Positions 11,164 through 11,432 of a stretch of DNA of 11,432 nucleotides are shown here, in pieces. A model generated the notes under the pieces. The model was given only the letters and a program-made list of their open reading frames with translations, searched no databases and was not told where the DNA came from. Source of the DNA: Ectocarpus siliculosus (taxonomy: Eukaryota; Sar; Phaeophyceae; Ectocarpales; Ectocarpaceae). The stretch covers positions 859,750 through 871,181 of the forward strand of contig FN649746.1 in assembly GCA_000310025.1 (NCBI GenBank). The letters are read 5' to 3'. Position numbers and translations under genes: made by a program. Positions within the stretch are counted from its first letter, which is position 1, and every line of letters starts with the position of its first letter.

Positions 11164-11432
11164 CCTGTCTTCAGCCTGAAGAAGCAGGTTATCAACAAGA
11201 GTAGTAGCAGGCTCCGAAGCGCACAAGCATAAACATGACAAGGACAAAGAGGGGGGTGGGGGGGGTATGTCTACACGACACCACGATTAAGAAATGCTTG
11301 ATATGCGAGGTAGGCTTCATGTCTCATGCTGTTGTACGCAACACACACGTGTGATGATGCCGCCTGCAACATACAAGATTCATCCGATCCGAAATGGGTC
11401 CCTGTCAAGAAGAAAAATGGTGCCGCTGATCC

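Overview
The window is eukaryotic nuclear DNA. Its one well-supported gene is the 3' portion of a nucleolar DEAD-box RNA helicase of the DDX55/Spb4 type, on the + strand. Eight exons join in frame (1-129, 1513-1577, 1988-2074, 4117-4196, 4741-4875, 5601-5670, 6571-6737, 7720-8107). They encode the last 372 residues, from helicase motif V through motif VI, the Spb4-type C-terminal extension (DUF4217) and a lysine/arginine-rich linker, ending in an acidic and RGG-rich tail. The N-terminal helicase half lies upstream of the window. All seven introns are GT-AG and average about 1 kb. A conserved housekeeping gene cut by many kilobase-scale introns, roughly balanced GC, GTT/CAA-type microsatellites and abundant minisatellites would suit a brown alga such as Ectocarpus. 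That assignment is an inference from style, not from a marker gene.

Layout: 1-8107 is the helicase gene, with only about 1.1 kb coding in 8.1 kb. The introns are full of structure. Intron 2 is a degenerate tandem array built from the end of exon 2 and its splice donor. Intron 3 holds a GA-rich tract, a ~52-bp minisatellite, a ~220-bp foldback element, a 71-90-bp tandem array and one copy of a dispersed repeat. Intron 4 holds a second copy of the end of exon 4 and finishes inside a dispersed repeat that supplies its 3' splice site. Introns 5 and 6 hold further foldback elements and small duplications. Intron 7 holds a second copy of the end of exon 7, a short telomere-like tract and a 29-bp array of acceptor-like sequence.

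From 8108 to 11432 I see no convincing second gene. The stretch holds the presumed 3' UTR, the longest copy of the dispersed repeat (8512-8653), several perfect palindromes, a foldback element (about 9925-10015), one weak candidate first exon (10027-10135) and ambiguous open frames at the right edge.

No multi-gene system is present. The most unusual observation concerns splice sites. Three of seven exon 3' ends with their donor regions are duplicated into the following intron, one 3' splice site lies in a repeat, and a further array repeats acceptor-like motifs.
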